Origin: Deltaproteobacteria bacterium UBA5205
Lineage (GTDB): Bacteria > Desulfobacterota > Syntrophorhabdia > Syntrophorhabdales > Syntrophorhabdaceae
Direction: 5' to 3'
Length of the DNA stretch: 60,049 nucleotides
NCBI GenBank assembly: GCA_002412715.1
Contig: DHVP01000046.1
Location: 1-60,049, forward strand
The notes below the pieces were generated by a model, which made no database searches, was not told where the DNA came from, and was given only the letters and a program-made list of their open reading frames with translations. Below, piece after piece: positions 58,304 to 60,049 of the stretch. The position numbers were made by a program, and so were the translations under genes. The stretch's first letter is position 1; the number at the start of each line of letters is the position of its first letter.

Positions 58304-59032
58304 ATGAAGGGGATAATACTGGCAGGCGGATTAGGGTCGCGTCTCGCTCCTCTCACACGGATCACGAACAAGCATCTTTTGCCGGTCTACAACAAGCCCA
58401 TGATCTACTATCCCATCGAAACGCTGATCAATGCGGGCATTACGGACATCATGATCGTGACGGGCGGGAATCATGCGGGAGATTTTCTGCGCCTCATGGG
58501 CAACGGAAAGGACTTTGGGCTCAAGCACCTTAACTATACGTACCAGGAAGGCGAGGGAGGCATTGCGGACGCCCTGTCCCTCGCGGAATATTTCGCCGAC
58601 GGCGAACCGGTCTGTGTTGTTCTGGGAGACAACATCATCGAAAGGAACATCATTAAGGCCGTTCAGGATTTCAAGGAACAAAAAAAGGGAGCCAAGATCA
58701 TGCTCAAGGAGGTCCCCGATCCCGAGAGGTTCGGGGTCGCAGAAATTACGGACGGCAGGCTCGTAAACATTGTCGAGAAGCCGAAGAACCCCCGGAGCAA
58801 TCTCGCTGTCATCGGCATCTATCTGTACGATGCCGGCGTATTCGATATCGTCAAGACCCTCAAACCATCGGACAGAGGCGAACTTGAGATCACGGACGTG
58901 AACAACGCCTACGTGGGAGAGGGCACCATGACCTGGGAGATGCTCGACGGGTGGTGGACGGACGCGGGCACTTTTGAATCGCTCCTGCGCGCCAGTGTCC
59001 TTGTCGCACAGACGGGGGCCAACAACAGGTGA
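58304..59032 (+). CDS. glucose-1-phosphate thymidylyltransferase, short form
   Basis: 242 residues from an ATG behind AAGGAGGAG. MKGIILAGGLGSRLAPLT is the nucleotidyltransferase signature, with NKHLLPVYNKPMIYYPIETL, GDNIIE and IVEKPKNPRSN. The enzyme makes dTDP-glucose. Classical RmlA is about 290 residues; this short form lacks the C-terminal extension that makes the tetramer and allosteric site. Followed by rmlC- and rmlB-type genes. Confidence 0.9.
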   Translation: MKGIILAGGLGSRLAPLTRITNKHLLPVYNKPMIYYPIETLINAGITDIMIVTGGNHAGDFLRLMGNGKDFGLKHLNYTYQEGEGGIADALSLAEYFADGEPVCVVLGDNIIERNIIKAVQDFKEQKKGAKIMLKEVPDPERFGVAEITDGRLVNIVEKPKNPRSNLAVIGIYLYDAGVFDIVKTLKPSDRGELEITDVNNAYVGEGTMTWEMLDGWWTDAGTFESLLRASVLVAQTGANNR

Positions 59033-59048
59033 CCTTGAAGGAGAGGAT

Positions 59049-59504
59049 ATGATAGACGGCGTTGCGGCAAAAACATTGAATGTCATCCCCGATGAGAGGG
59101 GAAGGCTGATGGAGATCTTAAGAAGCGATGACGATATCTTCACCCAGTTCGGGCAGGTTTACATGACAACCACATACCCCGGGGTCGTCAAGGCATGGCA
59201 CTACCATAAGAAACAGGAGGACTTCATCGCCTGCATCAAGGGGATGATCAAACTCGTTCTCTACGATGACCGCGAAGGATCACCCACCCGGGGGCAGATC
59301 GACGAGTTCTACGTGGGCGATCACAAACCCCGGCTTGTCCGGGTGCCGCGGATGGTCTATCACGGGTGGAAATGCATAAGTCTCGACGAGGCCCTCATCA
59401 TCAACGCCCCCACCATGGTCTATGATTATAGGGAGCCTGACGAATTCAGGATCGATCCCCACATAAACGACATACCTTACAACTGGGAGAGAAAAGATGG
59501 CTGA
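59049..59504 (+). CDS. dTDP-4-dehydrorhamnose 3,5-epimerase-like protein
   Basis: 151 residues, cupin fold, from an ATG behind GGAGAGG. DERGRLMEILRSDD, VVKAWHYHKKQEDFIACIKG and VPRMVYHGWKCIS match RmlC-type proteins; the active-site His of the family lies in AWHYHKKQ. It is shorter than classical RmlC (about 180), so it may be a related sugar epimerase or isomerase. It overlaps the next gene by 8 nt. Confidence 0.85.
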   Translation: MIDGVAAKTLNVIPDERGRLMEILRSDDDIFTQFGQVYMTTTYPGVVKAWHYHKKQEDFIACIKGMIKLVLYDDREGSPTRGQIDEFYVGDHKPRLVRVPRMVYHGWKCISLDEALIINAPTMVYDYREPDEFRIDPHINDIPYNWERKDG

Positions 59505-60049
59505 AACCATCCTGATCACCGGCGGTTGCGGTTTCATCGGAACCAACTTTGTCCGCCATATGCTGGAAAAATACGATTACAACATCATCAATCTTGACAA
59601 GCTCACCTACGCCGGGAACCTGGAAAACCTGGAAGACGTGGCCGGGGACAGCCGGTACACCTTTATACGGGGCGACATCGCCTCCCCGGCCGACCTCGAG
59701 GGTGTCTTCGGGAGACCCGTCGATATCATCGTCAATTTTGCCGCTGAATCCCACGTGGACAGAAGTATCATGGATCCCGACACGTTCATAAAAACGAATA
59801 TCAACGGCACCTTCAATCTCCTGGAGATGGCGAGAAAAAAAGGGATAAAGCGTTTCGTTCAGATCTCAACGGACGAGGTCTATGGCTCTCTGGGCAAGAC
59901 CGGGGCCTTTCGCGAAGATACCCCGCTTTCACCGAACAGCCCCTATTCGGCCTCGAAGACAGCGGCGGATATTCTTGCCATGGCATATTTCAAGACCTAC
60001 GGGATGCCCGTCACTGTCACGCGGTGTTCCAACAACTACGGTCCCTACC
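59497..60049 (+). CDS. rmlB: dTDP-glucose 4,6-dehydratase (5' part, runs off the window)
   Basis: The first 184 codons are present. MAETILITGGCGFIGTNFVR has the NAD-binding GxxGxxG, then LDKLTYAGNLENLED (RmlB signature), NFAAESHVDRSI, QISTDEVYGSL and the catalytic YSASKTAAD. It makes dTDP-4-keto-6-deoxyglucose. The reading frame is open to the last base, so the gene is cut by the window and not broken. An rmlD would be expected next. Confidence 0.94.
   Translation, partial: MAETILITGGCGFIGTNFVRHMLEKYDYNIINLDKLTYAGNLENLEDVAGDSRYTFIRGDIASPADLEGVFGRPVDIIVNFAAESHVDRSIMDPDTFIKTNINGTFNLLEMARKKGIKRFVQISTDEVYGSLGKTGAFREDTPLSPNSPYSASKTAADILAMAYFKTYGMPVTVTRCSNNYGPY

Overview
The window reads as chromosome of an anaerobic Gram-negative bacterium, most like the former Deltaproteobacteria (Desulfobacterota; a Syntrophorhabdus-like lineage is my guess, not a measurement). 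Support: outer-membrane functions (lptD, an autotransporter, a porin, lspA, dTDP-sugar genes), a multihaem nitrite reductase (nrfHA), a siroheme-decarboxylase-type protein beside a ferredoxin:thioredoxin-reductase/rubredoxin fusion, a DUF362 iron-sulfur-type protein, and short lipobox lipoproteins. The region is GC-rich and densely coding. I found no rRNA, tRNA or CRISPR array.

Layout. 0-4.8 kb is an accessory patch: an M6-like secreted protein with an altered zinc motif, a hicAB toxin-antitoxin pair behind a perfect 15-bp inverted repeat, a lipoprotein plus zinc-dependent phospholipase-C-like pair, and decayed, duplicated fragments with dispersed repeats. 4.8-11.3 kb holds a 1673-residue PATR-repeat autotransporter with long internal DNA repeats, then a porin. 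11.4-15.6 kb has a lone CBM48 domain protein, a NarL-type two-component pair and nrfHA. 15.7-20.7 kb holds small and single-function genes (Nudix hydrolase, minimal metallopeptidase, nitroreductase, KAS III, hexapeptide acyltransferase) around a 560-bp mobile-element relic bounded by inverted repeats. 20.8-24.5 kb has a peptide-type ABC binding protein and permease without the rest of the transporter, then a YihY/BrkB membrane protein. 24.5-28.3 kb (minus strand) is glutaredoxin, FTR-rubredoxin, siroheme-decarboxylase-like protein and DNA polymerase I.

28.5-35.5 kb contains the most striking locus: a P-type ATPase preceded by two tandem yybP-ykoY (manganese) riboswitch-like leaders, the first followed by a terminator that reuses aptamer bases, all under a near-consensus promoter; next to it are a cyclase-like orphan and a large hybrid sensor kinase. 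36-46.5 kb holds an SDR, a GNAT-DUF362 fusion, a MarR-controlled acyltransferase/acyl-ACP synthetase operon with a clear palindromic operator, rlmE coupled to an unknown gene, a copper-chaperone-like protein, a Na/Pi symporter, a tRNA-binding protein and an FAH-family enzyme. 46.6-54.1 kb has a BepA-like M48/TPR lipoprotein, an MTH1187 protein, a DUF748/AsmA-like protein, ileS-lspA and an alpha/beta hydrolase. 54.1-60 kb is a tight operon accD-folC-lptD-rmlA-rmlC-rmlB (last gene cut by the window edge) joining fatty-acid, folate and envelope/LPS synthesis.
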